Positions 50,333 to 60,211 of a stretch of DNA of 64,000 nt are shown piece after piece (position 1 is the stretch's first letter; every line of letters begins with the position of its first letter). The DNA is taken from positions 1 through 64,000 of the forward strand of contig JACJJN010000001.1 in the NCBI GenBank assembly GCA_016899975.1. The letters are read 5' to 3'. A program made the translations under genes and the position numbers. The notes under the pieces are model-generated. The model was not told the origin of the DNA. It saw only the letters and a list, made by a program, of their open reading frames with translations, and searched no databases. This DNA is from Lacrimispora saccharolytica. Its GTDB lineage: Bacteria > Bacillota > Clostridia > Lachnospirales > Lachnospiraceae.

Positions 50333-52024
50333 TCAATTTGTCATCAGAGAAAGAAAAGAATTGTAAAGATCCAACGTTCCATAGCCCCACTCCCTGTTGG
50401 GATAAGTCAGGGCAGGATCTCTCTGCGCTCCCCGGATCAGGTAGAATTTCAGCTCCTGCGTGGTATAAAAACGGGACGGGGTACGCTCCATTCCCCACTG
50501 GATCAGAAGAGCAGACGCTCCGGCTGCCAGCGCTGCGGCAGCGCTTGTTCCGGTTTTATCCACGTAACTTCCCAGCGGTCCCGGACCGGTGACATCCACC
50601 CCCGGAGAAACAAAATCCGGTTTCACATCATTGTCTGCGGTGTAGCCGCGGCTGGAATGGATATAAAGGCTTCCCGTTGCCGCCTGATACGCTCCGGTAG
50701 TGAGGATCGTGTCCGGTGTCGACGGACTGGTCAACGTGGTATAGGGATTCGGAGACAAAAAGGTAATGTCCGGATCCGCAAAACCGGTAATCGGCAGCCA
50801 CAGATGAAACTCCCTGGCAGCCTCATCCGCTCCGTACACCTGCAGATTCCAGATGCCTTCCGTGGGCTTTTCAAAGCGGATAATGATCAGCTGTCTGCCG
50901 CTGGTGGTGATCACATCATATTTGACGTAGATTTTTGTCTCTTCCAGAATAAAACTGCTGGTTGTTTCCACACTGAGGGATACCGGAATCCTTGGAACCG
51001 TCTCGCCGATGGGGGATCGGAATCCCACAGAAAAAAGCTGCGGAGCCTGTCCCCAGAGTTCCATGGTAAAGCCTGTGCTGCCCGGCGGTACCAGGATCTC
51101 CACATTGGTCGGACCGCCGGAAGACGCAGCGCCCAGATAATGATGGGCGCGGCCGGCTTCATCCCCGGCGGCGGCGACAGGCGTGATCCCCTGGATCTGC
51201 CCCAGCCTCCGCAGGGTAAAGGTCAGCGGCATGGATTCCGTACGGCTTCCCTGATTGCTTCCGAGCCCAATACAGATCACCAACGGTTTCTTATACAGGA
51301 ACGCTTTCTGGGTCAGATACTGGATGCCCGCCATAATATCATTTTCCTGATATGCCACAGCGTTGGGAGAGACATAAAAAAAATCCCGGAGATACTGCTT
51401 CGCCGGTTTTAGTTTTACTACCACAAGATCCGCATCCGGCGCAGCTCCGATAAAACCCTGATCCTCACTTGGCGATCCGGCGGCAACTCCCGCCAGGTAA
51501 GTTCCATGCCCCTGCGGATCATCCGCAGGCACCAGAGATCCTGGGTTTTCCTGCCGGAGCGACTCGTCAATCTGCATCCTGGAATATTCACTCCCGTAAG
51601 GGAAAAATTCAGGCGGGATACCGGTCCGGTCTGTCTGGTCCCAGAGATCCAGAATCTTCGTCGTGCCGTCAGGCTTTTGAAACGCCGGATGGGTATAGTC
51701 AATTCCGGTATCCACGATGCCGATGATGACGCCTGCCCCGGTCAGTTGGAGCACCGGCTGATTCTGCACCTGCAGGATCCCGGCGCTTTCCAGCGATACG
51801 GTACTTAAAGGAGTATAAAGCTTCGGAACAGAATTATAAGGAAAATCGCCAAACTGATTCGCCGGCAGCAGGCTCCTTCCCAAAAAGAGTGTGGAAAACT
51901 GGGAATTCAGCGGAAAGGAACTGCCTTCCGAATCAGGAACCGCATTCTGATATACCTCCAGATAAAAGCTTCGGACGATCAGATCCGCATAATCGTTGGA
52001 ATAAACACGTTCTTCCAGAGTCAA
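50333..52024 (-). CDS. S8 family (subtilisin-like) peptidase, Csp-like
   Basis: A 563-residue subtilase without a signal peptide. The catalytic triad is Asp105 (IVDTGID), His173 (DDPQGHGTYLAG) and Ser494 (GTSAAAALAAG). A beta-rich insertion of about 150 residues (residues 300-450) lies between His and Ser, as in the Csp germination proteases of Clostridia that process spore cortex hydrolases. The oxyanion-hole Asn is replaced: AAAGDEAG at 285-292 where GNEG is usual, so activity may be lowered or absent. The TTG start at 52024 is uncertain, as the frame is open upstream (NGWYKH) and no good ribosome site is seen. Confidence 0.87.
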   Translation of the reverse strand: MTLEERVYSNDYADLIVRSFYLEVYQNAVPDSEGSSFPLNSQFSTLFLGRSLLPANQFGDFPYNSVPKLYTPLSTVSLESAGILQVQNQPVLQLTGAGVIIGIVDTGIDYTHPAFQKPDGTTKILDLWDQTDRTGIPPEFFPYGSEYSRMQIDESLRQENPGSLVPADDPQGHGTYLAGVAAGSPSEDQGFIGAAPDADLVVVKLKPAKQYLRDFFYVSPNAVAYQENDIMAGIQYLTQKAFLYKKPLVICIGLGSNQGSRTESMPLTFTLRRLGQIQGITPVAAAGDEAGRAHHYLGAASSGGPTNVEILVPPGSTGFTMELWGQAPQLFSVGFRSPIGETVPRIPVSLSVETTSSFILEETKIYVKYDVITTSGRQLIIIRFEKPTEGIWNLQVYGADEAAREFHLWLPITGFADPDITFLSPNPYTTLTSPSTPDTILTTGAYQAATGSLYIHSSRGYTADNDVKPDFVSPGVDVTGPGPLGSYVDKTGTSAAAALAAGASALLIQWGMERTPSRFYTTQELKFYLIRGAQRDPALTYPNREWGYGTLDLYNSFLSLMTN

Positions 52025-52084
52025 ATGTTTGTACCATCCGTTTTTTATCAGTATACGAAGTCCGGCATCAAATTATGTGGGAGA

Positions 52085-53509
52085 TCATTCCAAAAGGCCG
52101 CTGATATCCTGGTCCGGAACCTCCATGGGATAGCGGCTGTCAAAGCAAGCCTTGCAGATTGGCAGATCCCCCACCATTTCCTGCAGACAGTCGATGGGCA
52201 TATAGCCGAGCGAATCCGCGCCGATCATTTCACGGATTTCTTCCGTGGAATGAGTATGGGCGATCAGCTGCTGATTGGAGGGCACATCCGTCCCGAAATA
52301 GCAGGGATAAAGGAACGGCGGAGAGCTGATCCGCACATGAACCTCCTTGGCACCGGCTTTTTTCATCATCGTGATGATGTTTGCGATAGTCGTTCCGCGG
52401 ACAATGGAATCATCCACCAGAACCAGCCGCTTTCCCCTGACCACCTGTTCCAGAACACTGAGCTTCATCTTGACGCTGGATTCCCGTTCCTTCTGGCTCG
52501 GCTTGATAAACGTCCTGCCGATATAACTGTTTTTGTGAAAAGCAAAAGCAAATGGAATACCGGAAGTCTCGGAATAGCCTTTTGCCGCCGTCAGTCCCGA
52601 ATCCGGAACGCCGACCACAAGGTCCGCATCCACCGGATAGGTTTTTGCCAGAAGCCCGCCGGCCCGGATCCGTGACTCATAGACATTAACGTTGTCCAGA
52701 CAGCTGTCCAGCCGCGCAAAATAAATGTATTCGAAAATGCAGTGAGCCCTCTGTACGCTGCACGGCATAAATTCCGAATGCAGCTTTCCGTCCTTGTCAA
52801 TCGTCACGATTTCTCCCGGCTCCACATCCCGGACAAATTCCGCCCCGACGGATGTGATAGCGCAGCTCTCAGACGCAAAAATCCAGGCATTTTCCCGTTT
52901 TCCGATGCAGAGCGGCTTTAGTCCGTAAGGGTCCCTTACACCAATCAGCTTTCGTGGGCTCATGATCACAAGTCCATAAGCGCCACGGATCTTCTGTACC
53001 GTCTTCCGGATCGCCTCCTCCACCGTTGCCGAGTGAATTCTTTCTCTGGCGATATGGTAAGCGATAATCTCGGAATCGATGGTTGTATGAAAAATAGCTC
53101 CGGTGTGCTCCATTTCATCCCGAAGCTGTACAGCATTGACCAGATTTCCGTTATGCGCCAGGGCAAGTGACCCTTTCAGATATTTCAGAACGAGAGGCTG
53201 GGCGTTCTCCAGTGTGGTTGCGCCTGTGGTGGAATAGCGGACATGCCCGATCCCGATATTTCCTTTCAGCTCCTGCAGATTGGATTCCCGGAAGACTTCC
53301 TGCACAAGCCCCATACCTTTGTAAAAATTGACCTGCCCCTTCGGACCGTTGGTATCCGATACGGCAATCCCGCAGGATTCCTGTCCCCGATGCTGAAGTG
53401 CAGATAACCCATAGTAGATGGAAGTACTTACATCCTCGCCGTCCGGATCATAAATTCCGAACACTCCGCATTCTTCTTTCAGACCGCTCTCGTAGTTTTC
53501 GTTTTTCAT
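52085..53509 (-). CDS. purF: amidophosphoribosyltransferase
   Basis: A 474-residue enzyme that makes phosphoribosylamine from PRPP and glutamine, the first step of purine synthesis. A 13-residue propeptide precedes the catalytic Cys14 (CGVFGIY). The glutaminase domain shows LQHRGQESCGI, GHVRYSTTG and HNGNLVN; the PRTase domain has the PRPP loop LVLVDDSIVRGTT. C-terminal Cys residues (SPPFLYPCYFG, CKACFDSRYPM) and mid-protein Cys could hold the 4Fe-4S cluster of the Bacillus-type enzyme. It is a single gene here with an attenuator-like leader at 53541-53584. Confidence 0.95.
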   Translation of the reverse strand: MKNENYESGLKEECGVFGIYDPDGEDVSTSIYYGLSALQHRGQESCGIAVSDTNGPKGQVNFYKGMGLVQEVFRESNLQELKGNIGIGHVRYSTTGATTLENAQPLVLKYLKGSLALAHNGNLVNAVQLRDEMEHTGAIFHTTIDSEIIAYHIARERIHSATVEEAIRKTVQKIRGAYGLVIMSPRKLIGVRDPYGLKPLCIGKRENAWIFASESCAITSVGAEFVRDVEPGEIVTIDKDGKLHSEFMPCSVQRAHCIFEYIYFARLDSCLDNVNVYESRIRAGGLLAKTYPVDADLVVGVPDSGLTAAKGYSETSGIPFAFAFHKNSYIGRTFIKPSQKERESSVKMKLSVLEQVVRGKRLVLVDDSIVRGTTIANIITMMKKAGAKEVHVRISSPPFLYPCYFGTDVPSNQQLIAHTHSTEEIREMIGADSLGYMPIDCLQEMVGDLPICKACFDSRYPMEVPDQDISGLLE

Positions 53510-53540
53510 TATTGGTTTCTCCTTTTGATCTCAAAGAATG

Positions 53541-53584
53541 AAAAAAAAGACAAAAAGGCCATCCTTTTCTTAGGACCTCTTTGT
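53541..53584 (-). terminator. leader terminator/attenuator before purF
   Basis: On the minus strand GACAAAGAGGTCC and GGATGGCCTTTTTGTC pair around TAAGAAAA, followed by eight Ts. It lies only about 10 bases after the predicted transcription start and 30 bases before purF, so read-through must be regulated or partial. Confidence 0.7.
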
Positions 53585-53595
53585 CTCACTGTAAA

Positions 53596-53625
53596 ATTAT
53601 ACGCTTTTTTCAATTTTATTGTCAA
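53596..53625 (-). promoter_or_regulatory. promoter of purF
   Basis: Read leftwards, TTGACA (53625-53620), an 18-base spacer and TATAAT (53601-53596). The transcript would enter the terminator at 53541-53584 almost immediately. Confidence 0.8.
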
Positions 53626-53733
53626 TAGATTTCATCTGATTTTTCAGATTTATCTATTTTATACTCTGGCAGCGGATTTTTCGGAAATTTTTTTGGAAAT
53701 TTCAACAAAATTGCAGAATCGAAAAAAAAAAGA

Positions 53734-53761
53734 TTGCAATCCCCGCGCGCCATGCTACAAT
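53734..53761 (+). promoter_or_regulatory. promoter of pyrG
   Basis: TTGCAA (53734-53739), a 16-base spacer and TACAAT (53756-53761), 53 bases before pyrG. The GGGC right after the -10 box is too close to serve as the start of a CTP-sensing slippage leader of the Bacillus type. Confidence 0.6.
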
Positions 53762-53814
53762 GGGCTATGTTTTTTTAACAGACCGCACACAACACAAAAC
53801 AGGAGGGAATCCAT

Positions 53815-55422
53815 ATGGCAGTAAAGTATGTTTTTGTAACCGGCGGCGTAGTCTCCGGACTTGGAAAAGGAATCACCGCCGCCTCCCTTGGCCGCCTGTT
53901 AAAGGCGAGAGGGTACAAAGTCACCATGCAGAAATTTGATCCGTACATCAACGTAGACCCGGGAACCATGAACCCGATCCAGCACGGGGAAGTCTTCGTC
54001 ACAGACGACGGCACGGAGACAGACCTGGATCTTGGGCACTACGAGCGTTTCATTGACGAAAGCCTCGACTGCAATTCCAATGTGACAACCGGAAAGGTTT
54101 ACTGGTCCGTACTTCAGAAAGAACGCCACGGTGACTTCGGCGGAGGCACGGTACAGGTCATCCCGCACATCACCAATGAGATCAAAAGCCGCTTTTACCA
54201 CAATTCCGGAGAGGACCGTATTGCGATTATCGAAGTGGGCGGCACCGTCGGCGATATCGAAAGCCAGCCGTTCCTTGAGGCGATCCGCCAGTTTCAGCAT
54301 GAGGTCGGACATGAAAATGCCGTTCTGGTCCATGTGACCCTGATTCCCTACCTGAAAGCTTCCGGCGAAATGAAAACGAAACCGACCCAGGCAAGTGTCA
54401 AAGAGCTGCAGGGTCTCGGTCTTTGGCCCGACGTTATCGTCTGCCGTTCCGAACATCCGTTGACCCAGGAGATCCGCGACAAGATTGCCCTGTTCTGCAA
54501 CGTACCCAGCGCCCATGTGCTCCAGAATCTGGATGTGGACTACCTCTACGAAGCGCCTCTGGCGATGGAAAAAGAACATCTCGCCCAGGTCATCTGCGAA
54601 TGTCTCCATCTGGAATGCCCGGAACCGGAACTGTCCGACTGGCAGACGATGGTCCAGGCTCTGAGAAATCCTCAGCAGGAGGTGACCATCGCCCTGGTGG
54701 GAAAATATATCCAGCTCCATGATGCGTACCTGAGTGTCGTGGAAGCTCTGAAACATGGCGGGATTGCAGCACGCGCCAGTGTTTCCATCCGATGGATCGA
54801 TTCGGAAGAGGTCACCCCGCAGAATGTGGAAGAGCTGTTTCAGGGCGTCGACGGTCTTCTCGTACCGGGAGGCTTTGGCAGCCGCGGGATCGAAGGCAAG
54901 ATCATGGCAATCCGCTATGCAAGAGAACACCGTCTTCCGTTCCTTGGAATCTGCCTGGGAATGCAGCTGGCGATTGTCGAATACGCCCGAAATATCCTCG
55001 GCCTTTCCGACGCCCACAGCATCGAACTGGATCCGGACACTTCCCATCCCGTGATCTCCCTGATGCCGGATCAGAACGGAGTGGAAGATCTCGGCGGCAC
55101 CCTGCGGCTTGGCGCTTATCCATGCGTTCTCGCGGAAGATTCTCTCGCTTACCGTCTGTACGCTACCGGAGAAATCCAGGAACGCCACAGACACCGTTAT
55201 GAAGTCAACAATGAGTACCGGGAAGCCCTGCTCCAGAACGGGATGAAACTTTCCGGTATTTCTCCTGACGGCAGGATCGTGGAGATGATCGAACTTCCGG
55301 ATCATCCTTACTTTCTTGCAACTCAGGCGCATCCGGAATTCAAATCCAGACCGAACCGTCCGCATCCACTGTTCGCAGGATTGATCCGGGCAGCCGTGGA
55401 ATACCATGAAAAAGAAAAATAA
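53815..55422 (+). CDS. pyrG: CTP synthase
   Basis: A 535-residue enzyme that aminates UTP to CTP. The N-terminal synthetase domain ([44 protein letters not shown]) and the C-terminal glutaminase domain (nucleophile Cys in GICLGMQLA, and His/Glu in [10 protein letters not shown]) are complete. The start is ATG 53815 with ACAGGAGGG upstream. Confidence 0.97.
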   Translation: MAVKYVFVTGGVVSGLGKGITAASLGRLLKARGYKVTMQKFDPYINVDPGTMNPIQHGEVFVTDDGTETDLDLGHYERFIDESLDCNSNVTTGKVYWSVLQKERHGDFGGGTVQVIPHITNEIKSRFYHNSGEDRIAIIEVGGTVGDIESQPFLEAIRQFQHEVGHENAVLVHVTLIPYLKASGEMKTKPTQASVKELQGLGLWPDVIVCRSEHPLTQEIRDKIALFCNVPSAHVLQNLDVDYLYEAPLAMEKEHLAQVICECLHLECPEPELSDWQTMVQALRNPQQEVTIALVGKYIQLHDAYLSVVEALKHGGIAARASVSIRWIDSEEVTPQNVEELFQGVDGLLVPGGFGSRGIEGKIMAIRYAREHRLPFLGICLGMQLAIVEYARNILGLSDAHSIELDPDTSHPVISLMPDQNGVEDLGGTLRLGAYPCVLAEDSLAYRLYATGEIQERHRHRYEVNNEYREALLQNGMKLSGISPDGRIVEMIELPDHPYFLATQAHPEFKSRPNRPHPLFAGLIRAAVEYHEKEK

Positions 55423-55430
55423 ATTAGCTC

Positions 55431-55459
55431 TTTACAAATGACGCCGGATGCGTTATATT
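55431..55459 (+). promoter_or_regulatory. candidate promoter of gltB
   Basis: TTTACA (55431-55436), a 17-base spacer and TATATT (55454-55459) just after pyrG. It gives a leader of about 205 bases that contains the hairpin at 55494-55537 and repeat copy 3. Confidence 0.65.
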
Positions 55460-55493
55460 ATTAGCCATAGTTGCAGGTATGCTTGTGTTTGAA

Positions 55494-55537
55494 AAATGTT
55501 TTTGCAGGATTGTTTATTATCTCCTGCAAAAACATTT
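55494..55537 (+). promoter_or_regulatory. 16-bp perfect hairpin in the gltB leader
   Basis: AAATGTTTTTGCAGGA and TCCTGCAAAAACATTT are perfect complements across a 12-base loop. A second TTGCAGG upstream (55471-55477) can pair with the same CCTGCAA, so two structures compete. No T run follows, so it is not a simple terminator. Confidence 0.55.
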
Positions 55538-55549
55538 CCAAACCTGCCA

Positions 55550-55651
55550 AACCGGATGTCCCGCAGCAAACTGCCGGACATCCGGTTCTCGCGGCAGCCG
55601 CCAGATGAACGTGCAAGCACGTTCGTACGGCTTGTTGCACGCGGAAATAAA
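55550..55651 (+). repeat. structured intergenic repeat, copy 3
   Basis: A 5' hairpin (AACCGGATGTCC.GCAG / CTGC.GGACATCCGGTT, 55550-55587) is followed by the 60-base core (55589-55648), 49 of 60 identical to copies 1 and 2 without gaps. In the inner stem GGACATGC/GCATGTCC of copy 1 becomes GAACGTGC/GCACGTTC: two base pairs changed on both sides. It ends about 10 bases before the gltB ribosome site. Confidence 0.85.
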
Positions 55652-55672
55652 AGACAGAGAGAGGGTGTTGGT

Positions 55673-58600
55673 ATGACACAGAGAAAAGCTGACAGCGGCC
55701 AGTATGCTCTGTATCGCCCGCAGTTCGAACATGATAACTGTGGAATCGGAGCGGTGGTCAATATCAAGGGCGGTAAAAGTCATGAAACCGTTGAAAAAGC
55801 ACTGAAAATTGTAGAAAACCTGGAACACAGGGCCGGCAAAGACGCCGAGGGAAAAACAGGAGATGGAGTTGGAATCTTACTGCAGATATCGCATAAGTTC
55901 TTTTCCAGAGCCTGTCATTCCCTCGGCATTTTTTTAGGCGAAGAGCGGGAATACGGCGTAGGAATGTTCTTCTTCCCGCAGAACGAACTGAAGCGCAATC
56001 AGGCAAAAAAAATGTTTGAGATCATCGTGGAAAAGGAAGGTATGGAGTTTCTGGGATGGCGGGAAGTTCCGGTGGATCCGGAAGTTCTCGGCCACAAGGC
56101 ACGGGAGTGCATGCCATGCATCATGCAGGGATTCATTAAAAAACCGGCGGATATCGCCGAAGGAATTGCTTTCGACCGCCGGCTGTATGTGGTACGCCGG
56201 GTATTTGAACAGAGTACAGACAACACCTATGTTCCGTCATTGTCCAGCCGTACCATCGTCTATAAGGGAATGTTCCTGGTCGGACAGCTGAGAACCTTTT
56301 TCCACGATCTGCAGGATCCTTCCTACGAGTCAGCCATCGCAATCGTACATTCCCGTTTCAGCACCAACACCAACCCCAGCTGGGAGCGTGCCCATCCGAA
56401 CCGTTTCATCGTACACAACGGCGAGATCAACACGATCCGCGGAAATGCAGACAAAATGCTGGCACGGGAGGAAACCATGGTTTCCCCGATGCTGCAGGAT
56501 GAACTGCACAAGGTGCTTCCCGTGATCAACACCCAGGGATCTGATTCGGCGATGCTGGACAATACGCTGGAATTCCTGACCATGAGCGGCATGGACCTTC
56601 CGCTGGCTGTAATGATCACAATTCCGGAACCTTGGGCGAACAATCTGACCATTTCCCAGGAAAAACGGGATTTCTATCAGTATTACGCGACCATGATGGA
56701 ACCTTGGGATGGCCCGGCGTCTATTCTTTTCTCGGACGGAGATGTGATGGGAGCAGTCCTTGACCGCAACGGTCTTCGCCCATCCCGCTACTATATTACC
56801 AGAGACGGCCAGCTGATCCTCTCCTCAGAGGTCGGCGTGCTGGATGTTCCGGAAGACCAGATCCTTGTCAAAGAACGCCTTCATCCCGGAAAAATGCTTC
56901 TGGTGGATACCATTGAGGGAAAAGTCATCAACGATGACGAACTGAAAGAACGATACGCCCACCGCCAGCCTTACGGAGAATGGCTGGACAGCAACCTGGT
57001 GGAACTGAAGGATCTGAAAATCCCCAATCTTCCGGTGCAGGAATACACGCGTCAGGAAAGGGCAAGACTGCAGAAAGCATTCGGATATACATACGAGGAA
57101 TACCGAACTTCCATCCGAAATATGGCGCTGAATGGCTCCGAAGGAATCGGCGCCATGGGTGTGGATACGCCCCTCGCCGTATTGTCCCATCAGCATCAGC
57201 CGCTGTTCAATTACTTCAAACAACTGTTTGCTCAGGTGACCAATCCTCCCATTGACGCCATCCGGGAAGAGATCGTCACCTCCACCAGCGTATATGTGGG
57301 ACGTGACGGAAATCTGCTGGAGGAAAAGCCGGTCAACTGTCAGGTATTGAAGATCAACAATCCGATCCTGACCAACACGGATATGCTGAAGATCAAAAAC
57401 ATGAAAATCGACGGTTTCAAAGTCATCACGGTCCCGATCACCTACTACAAGAGCACCCCGCTGGACCGGGCGATCGACCGTCTCTTTGTGGAAGTGGACC
57501 GTGCGCACAGGGAAGGGGCAAATATTCTTGTCCTGTCCGACCGCGGCGTCGATGAAAATCATGTGGCGATCCCGTCGCTTCTGGCTGTCTCCGCCGTTCA
57601 TCAGCATCTGGTGAAGACGAAAAAGCGTACCTCCCTCGCCATCATCCTGGAATCGGGAGAACCGCGGGAAGTACATCATTTTGCGGCCCTGCTCGGCTAC
57701 GGCGCCTGTGCCGTCAATCCGTATCTGGCGCTGGATACCATCCATGAGCTGATCCAGGACAAAATGCTGGAAAAAGATTACTACGCGGCAGTGGAAGATT
57801 ACAACCATGCGGTGATCTCCGGAATTGTAAAAATCGCTTCCAAAATGGGTATCTCCACCATTCAGTCCTATCAGGGATCACAGATTTTCGAGGCGATCGG
57901 CATCTCACCGGAAGTGATCGACAAATACTTTACAGGAACGGTCAGCCGTGTGGGAGGGATCACTCTTCAGGATATCGCTGAGGAAGCAGATAACCGTCAT
58001 TCCCAGGCGTTTGATCCGCTGGGACTGGATGTGGATCTGACCCTGGACAGCATTGGACGTCATAAAGAGCGCAGCCAGGGCGAGGAGCACCGTTACAATC
58101 CGCAGACGATCCACGCACTGCAGACTGCCACCCGCGAGGGAGATTACGCTCTGTTCAAAAAATATACCGAGATGGTGGACCGTGAGGAAACCGGATATCT
58201 GCGCAGTCTGATGGACTTCAATTACCCGGAACAGCCGATCCCGCTGGAAGAAGTGGAGAGCGTCGATTCCATCGTCCGCCGTTTTAAGACCGGCGCCATG
58301 TCCTACGGCTCCATTTCACAGGAAGCCCATGAGACACTTGCCATCGCCATGAATATGCTGCATGGCAAATCCAATTCCGGAGAAGGCGGAGAGAGTGACG
58401 ACCGCCTGGAATCACCGGAACGATGCTCAGCGATCAAACAGGTGGCTTCCGGAAGATTCGGCGTCACCAGCAAATACCTGGTCAGCGCACAGGAAATCCA
58501 GATCAAAATGGCACAGGGAGCAAAACCGGGAGAAGGCGGCCATCTTCCGGCAGGAAAAGTATATCCCTGGATTGCGAAAACCAGACATTCCACACCCGGC

Positions 58601-60202
58601 GTTTCCCTGATCTCTCCGCCGCCGCACCACGATATCTACTCCATCGAGGATCTGGCTCAGCTGATCTATGATCTGAAAAACGCCAACCGGAGCGCGCGGA
58701 TTTCCGTAAAACTGGTATCTGAGGCAGGGGTTGGAACTGTCGCTGCCGGTGTTGCAAAAGCAGGGGCGCAGGTGATCCTGATTTCCGGATATGACGGCGG
58801 AACCGGAGCGGCTCCGCGAAGCTCGATCCACAATGCCGGGCTTCCCTGGGAACTGGGACTTGCGGAAACTCATCAGACGCTGATCATGAACGGCCTGCGC
58901 AACCGCGTAGTGATCGAAACAGACGGAAAGCTCATGAGCGGACGTGACGTGGCGATCGCCGCACTGCTTGGCGCCGAGGAATTTGGCTTTGCAACGGCTC
59001 CTCTGGTAACTATGGGCTGCGTGATGATGCGTGTCTGCAACCTGGATACCTGTCCCGTAGGCGTTGCGACCCAGAATCCGGAGCTTCGCAAACGGTTCCG
59101 CGGAAAACCGGAGTATGTGGTGAATTTCATGCGGTTTATTGCCCAGGAACTGAGAGAGTACATGGCAAAGCTGGGCGTGCGCACGGTGGATGAAATGGTG
59201 GGACGGTCCGATCTGCTGAAACGCAAAGAGGCTCCGAACGGTTCCTTTGCTTCCCGCGTGGATCTGGATGCGATCCTCAACAATCCATATGCAGGAACCG
59301 ATCAGAAGGTAACCTTTGATCCGAAAGCAGTCTATGATTTCAAACTGGAACAGACCCTGGATGAAAAAGTTTTCCTGAAACAGCTGGCTCTGAAGCCGGG
59401 CGAGAGCAAAACACTCCAGGTACACGTTTCCAATACAGACCGGACTCTGGGAACCATCCTCGGATCTGAAATCACGAAAAAATTCAAGGATACCCTTGCA
59501 CCGGACACCTACGTCATCGAATGTAAAGGAAGCGGCGGCCAGAGTTTCGGCGCGTTTATTCCCAAGGGACTGACGCTCCGCCTGGAAGGAGATTCCAACG
59601 ATTACTTCGGCAAGGGTCTTTCCGGAGGAAAACTTGTGGTATATCCTCCGAAGAACAGCGGCTACTGTCCGGAAGAAAATATCATCATCGGAAATGTGGC
59701 GCTCTACGGAGCAACCAGCGGTGAGGCATATATCTGCGGAATGGCAGGAGAACGGTTCTGCGTCCGCAATTCCGGCGCTGTCGCGGTGGTGGAAGGCGTT
59801 GGAGAGCATGGCTGTGAATATATGACCGGAGGCCGTGTGGTCATCCTTGGAAGCACCGGAAAGAACTTCGCCGCAGGAATGAGCGGCGGAATCGCTTATG
59901 TACTGGATGAAAAGAATCATCTCTACCGCAACCTGAACAAAGCGATGATCTCCATCGAGGCGGTGGACAGCAAATATGATATCGCCGAGCTGCGCACCCT
60001 GATCGAACGCCATGTGGAACATACTGGTTCGCCCAAAGGCAGACGGATCCTGGAAGATTTCGACATGTTTTTGCCAAAATTCAAAAAAATCATCCCCAAC
60101 GACTATAAGCGCATGATGACACTCAGCGCGAAGATGGAAGAACGGGGACTTGACAGTGAACAGGCGCAAATTGAAGCATTTTATGAAAGTATGCGCAGAT
60201 AG
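55673..60202 (+). CDS. gltB: glutamate synthase large subunit
   Basis: A 1509-residue subunit that makes glutamate from glutamine and 2-oxoglutarate. The frame is open to 55496 through the repeat, but ATG 55673 (GAGAGAGGG upstream) fits the family: the catalytic Cys23 (HDNCGIGAVVN) then follows a 22-residue propeptide. The amidotransferase domain, central domain, FMN-binding synthase domain (SVKLVSEAGVGTVAAG) and 3Fe-4S cysteines (CVMMRVCNLDTCPVG) are followed by the GXGXG beta-helix domain. It forms a complex with GltD encoded next to it, in an apparent operon gltB-gltD-(glnA-ANTAR). Confidence 0.97.
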   Translation: MTQRKADSGQYALYRPQFEHDNCGIGAVVNIKGGKSHETVEKALKIVENLEHRAGKDAEGKTGDGVGILLQISHKFFSRACHSLGIFLGEEREYGVGMFFFPQNELKRNQAKKMFEIIVEKEGMEFLGWREVPVDPEVLGHKARECMPCIMQGFIKKPADIAEGIAFDRRLYVVRRVFEQSTDNTYVPSLSSRTIVYKGMFLVGQLRTFFHDLQDPSYESAIAIVHSRFSTNTNPSWERAHPNRFIVHNGEINTIRGNADKMLAREETMVSPMLQDELHKVLPVINTQGSDSAMLDNTLEFLTMSGMDLPLAVMITIPEPWANNLTISQEKRDFYQYYATMMEPWDGPASILFSDGDVMGAVLDRNGLRPSRYYITRDGQLILSSEVGVLDVPEDQILVKERLHPGKMLLVDTIEGKVINDDELKERYAHRQPYGEWLDSNLVELKDLKIPNLPVQEYTRQERARLQKAFGYTYEEYRTSIRNMALNGSEGIGAMGVDTPLAVLSHQHQPLFNYFKQLFAQVTNPPIDAIREEIVTSTSVYVGRDGNLLEEKPVNCQVLKINNPILTNTDMLKIKNMKIDGFKVITVPITYYKSTPLDRAIDRLFVEVDRAHREGANILVLSDRGVDENHVAIPSLLAVSAVHQHLVKTKKRTSLAIILESGEPREVHHFAALLGYGACAVNPYLALDTIHELIQDKMLEKDYYAAVEDYNHAVISGIVKIASKMGISTIQSYQGSQIFEAIGISPEVIDKYFTGTVSRVGGITLQDIAEEADNRHSQAFDPLGLDVDLTLDSIGRHKERSQGEEHRYNPQTIHALQTATREGDYALFKKYTEMVDREETGYLRSLMDFNYPEQPIPLEEVESVDSIVRRFKTGAMSYGSISQEAHETLAIAMNMLHGKSNSGEGGESDDRLESPERCSAIKQVASGRFGVTSKYLVSAQEIQIKMAQGAKPGEGGHLPAGKVYPWIAKTRHSTPGVSLISPPPHHDIYSIEDLAQLIYDLKNANRSARISVKLVSEAGVGTVAAGVAKAGAQVILISGYDGGTGAAPRSSIHNAGLPWELGLAETHQTLIMNGLRNRVVIETDGKLMSGRDVAIAALLGAEEFGFATAPLVTMGCVMMRVCNLDTCPVGVATQNPELRKRFRGKPEYVVNFMRFIAQELREYMAKLGVRTVDEMVGRSDLLKRKEAPNGSFASRVDLDAILNNPYAGTDQKVTFDPKAVYDFKLEQTLDEKVFLKQLALKPGESKTLQVHVSNTDRTLGTILGSEITKKFKDTLAPDTYVIECKGSGGQSFGAFIPKGLTLRLEGDSNDYFGKGLSGGKLVVYPPKNSGYCPEENIIIGNVALYGATSGEAYICGMAGERFCVRNSGAVAVVEGVGEHGCEYMTGGRVVILGSTGKNFAAGMSGGIAYVLDEKNHLYRNLNKAMISIEAVDSKYDIAELRTLIERHVEHTGSPKGRRILEDFDMFLPKFKKIIPNDYKRMMTLSAKMEERGLDSEQAQIEAFYESMRR

Positions 60203-60211
60203 GAGGATACC

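Noticed and set aside
53762-53800. GGGC followed by a T run after the pyrG -10 box, as in the CTP-sensing slippage leader of Bacillus
   Set aside because: The GGGC touches the -10 box, so it cannot be the transcription start, and no terminator hairpin follows.
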